Shown here piece after piece: positions 63,225 through 64,000 of a DNA stretch of 64,000 nt. The notes beneath the pieces are model-generated. The model ran no database searches, was not told the origin of the DNA, and saw only the letters and a list, made by a program, of their open reading frames with translations. The stretch is from Streptomyces roseolus (GTDB lineage: Bacteria; Actinomycetota; Actinomycetes; Streptomycetales; Streptomycetaceae), in contig NZ_BMTV01000002.1 of NCBI RefSeq assembly GCF_014649855.1, positions 124,001 through 188,000 on the forward strand, written 5' to 3'. The position numbers and the translations under genes were made by a program. Every line of letters starts with the position of its first letter. Positions within the stretch are counted from its first letter, which is position 1.

Positions 63225-64000
63225 CTACCGGCGGGGCACCGCCTCCCCGCTCGCCGCGTCCACCACGGGACGGCCGCCCAGCGGCGCCGCCAGGGTCACC
63301 TCCACGGTGATCTCCTTGGCGACCAGGATGCAGGCCGCCTGGTCCGGGTCCCGCAGCTTCTCCTCGATCCGCACCCGCACCTGCCGCGGGTCCTCCGCGG
63401 CGTGCGCCGTGTACGTGTGGCACACCCCGCCCCAGAAGGTCACGGCGAGCGTCCGTCCGTCACCGCCGACCGTGAACGACTCGATCCGCCGCACCGGCGC
63501 CGTCCCGTCGGAGGGCTCCGGCGCGACCGGCTCGGGCGACGGAGCCGCCGGCGGCACCAGGAACTCCGCCGCCACCGCCGTCGAGGTCACCGTGTACGGC
63601 GCCGAGTCCGCCGGGTCCGCGGTGAACAGCCACGTCGGCACGAGGAGCCGCCCGTCCGCCGTGTCCGTCGCCGCCAGGCCGAGCACCGCACCCGTCACCG
63701 GCACCTGGCGCGGCTGGGCCACGTCCACGGCCGTCCGGCAGGGCGCGTCCTTCCCGGGCCCGTCCTTCCCCGGCGTGACCGGCGCGTCCGGCGCCTGCGG
63801 CTCCCCGGCCGGCGGATCCGTCGCGCAGCCGCCGATGCCGATCGGACCCGTGCCCCTCGACGTCTCGTTCAGCCGCGCCAGCGCCCGCTCCGCCGACACC
63901 ACCGGATACGTCGCGCCCTCCACCGGCTCCTTCAGCGTCCCGCTGCCCGCCACCGGACGCCCGTCCGGGCCGATGTGCAGCCCCGTCGACCAGCCGTAGG
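63225..64000 (-). CDS. large extracytoplasmic-type protein, C-terminal part (runs off right edge)
   Basis: The frame is open to the right edge (upstream codons read YGWSTGLHIGPDGRP), so only the last 258 or so residues are seen. The content is beta-rich with Pro/Ala linkers (VPPAAPSPEPVAPEPSDG), segments TWLFTADPADSAPYTVTSTAVAAEF and LAVTFWGGVCHTYTAHAAED, and a few Cys. No enzymatic motif is seen. It looks like the external domain of a membrane or secreted protein of unknown function. Confidence 0.7.
   Translation of the reverse strand, partial: YGWSTGLHIGPDGRPVAGSGTLKEPVEGATYPVVSAERALARLNETSRGTGPIGIGGCATDPPAGEPQAPDAPVTPGKDGPGKDAPCRTAVDVAQPRQVPVTGAVLGLAATDTADGRLLVPTWLFTADPADSAPYTVTSTAVAAEFLVPPAAPSPEPVAPEPSDGTAPVRRIESFTVGGDGRTLAVTFWGGVCHTYTAHAAEDPRQVRVRIEEKLRDPDQAACILVAKEITVEVTLAAPLGGRPVVDAASGEAVPRR

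Noticed and set aside
1..64000. Insertion sequence, prophage or integrated element
   Set aside because: No transposase, integrase, tRNA-linked attachment site or base-composition break was seen; gene content is core streptomycete metabolism.

Overview
The window is high-GC (clearly above 70%) actinobacterial chromosome and almost certainly from a Streptomyces. Evidence for this: GTG starts and 4-base ATGA/GTGA overlaps are frequent. Two glutamine synthetases (GlnII and type I GlnA) each sit behind a GlnR-type operator. The gene order glnII ... glnA - RDD protein - DUF4191 protein - lipA - lipB ... aceE - GntR - sucB - lpdA - pepA ... cobS ... cobT - cobU ... DUF3043 - pspA ... nadA is the one I remember from the S. 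coelicolor SCO2160-SCO2210 region (memory, not a search). It looks like core chromosome. I saw no insertion sequence, prophage, CRISPR array, tRNA or rRNA.

Layout. 1-8.3 kb: partial membrane protein, ferredoxin reductase plus PF10118 hydrolase pair, large one-TM protein, tyrosine phosphatase, His-rich membrane protein plus PepSY membrane protein, winged-helix regulator. 8.4-16.8 kb: nitrogen block with glnII and glnA, with a Ro60-like vWA operon, a Gfo/Idh oxidoreductase, an ArsC-like protein and a small basic protein between them. 16.3-20 kb: RDD and DUF4191 membrane proteins, lipA and lipB. 20.3-29 kb: TPR regulator, FAD oxidoreductase, TIGR01777 epimerase, GNAT, TetR/SDR divergon, DUF4240, SDR and WYL regulator. 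29-36.1 kb: pyruvate/2-oxoglutarate dehydrogenase components aceE, GntR regulator, sucB, lpdA. LipA/LipB made nearby would supply the lipoyl groups of SucB. 36.4-37.9 kb: pepA.

38.2-44.7 kb is the most interesting part: a five-gene same-strand operon encoding a secreted NodB-like polysaccharide deacetylase, a PelF-type GT4 glycosyltransferase, a PelG-like polytopic membrane protein, a Spherulin-4/GH135-like protein and a GH114 lipoprotein. This parts list combines the bacterial Pel system with the fungal galactosaminogalactan cluster (Agd3, Gtb3, Sph3, Ega3), and suggests a secreted, partly deacetylated galactosamine-rich polymer. The product is an inference.

44.9-52.8 kb: cobalamin lower-ligand assembly genes (cobS, cobT, and a metallo-beta-lactamase/CobU fusion) interspersed with membrane proteins, an MprF/LysX-like lysyltransferase and an HtrA-like lipoprotein protease. 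53-61.3 kb: methyltransferase coupled to DUF3043, pspA-pspAA, a NarL-type two-component pair and an HAE1-type RND exporter. 61.3-64 kb: nadA, an A-type Fe-S carrier divergent from it, and a gene running off the right edge. Many convergent pairs are separated by long perfect hairpins that can act as bidirectional terminators. Several copies of Streptomyces-style GC palindromes lie between or inside genes.
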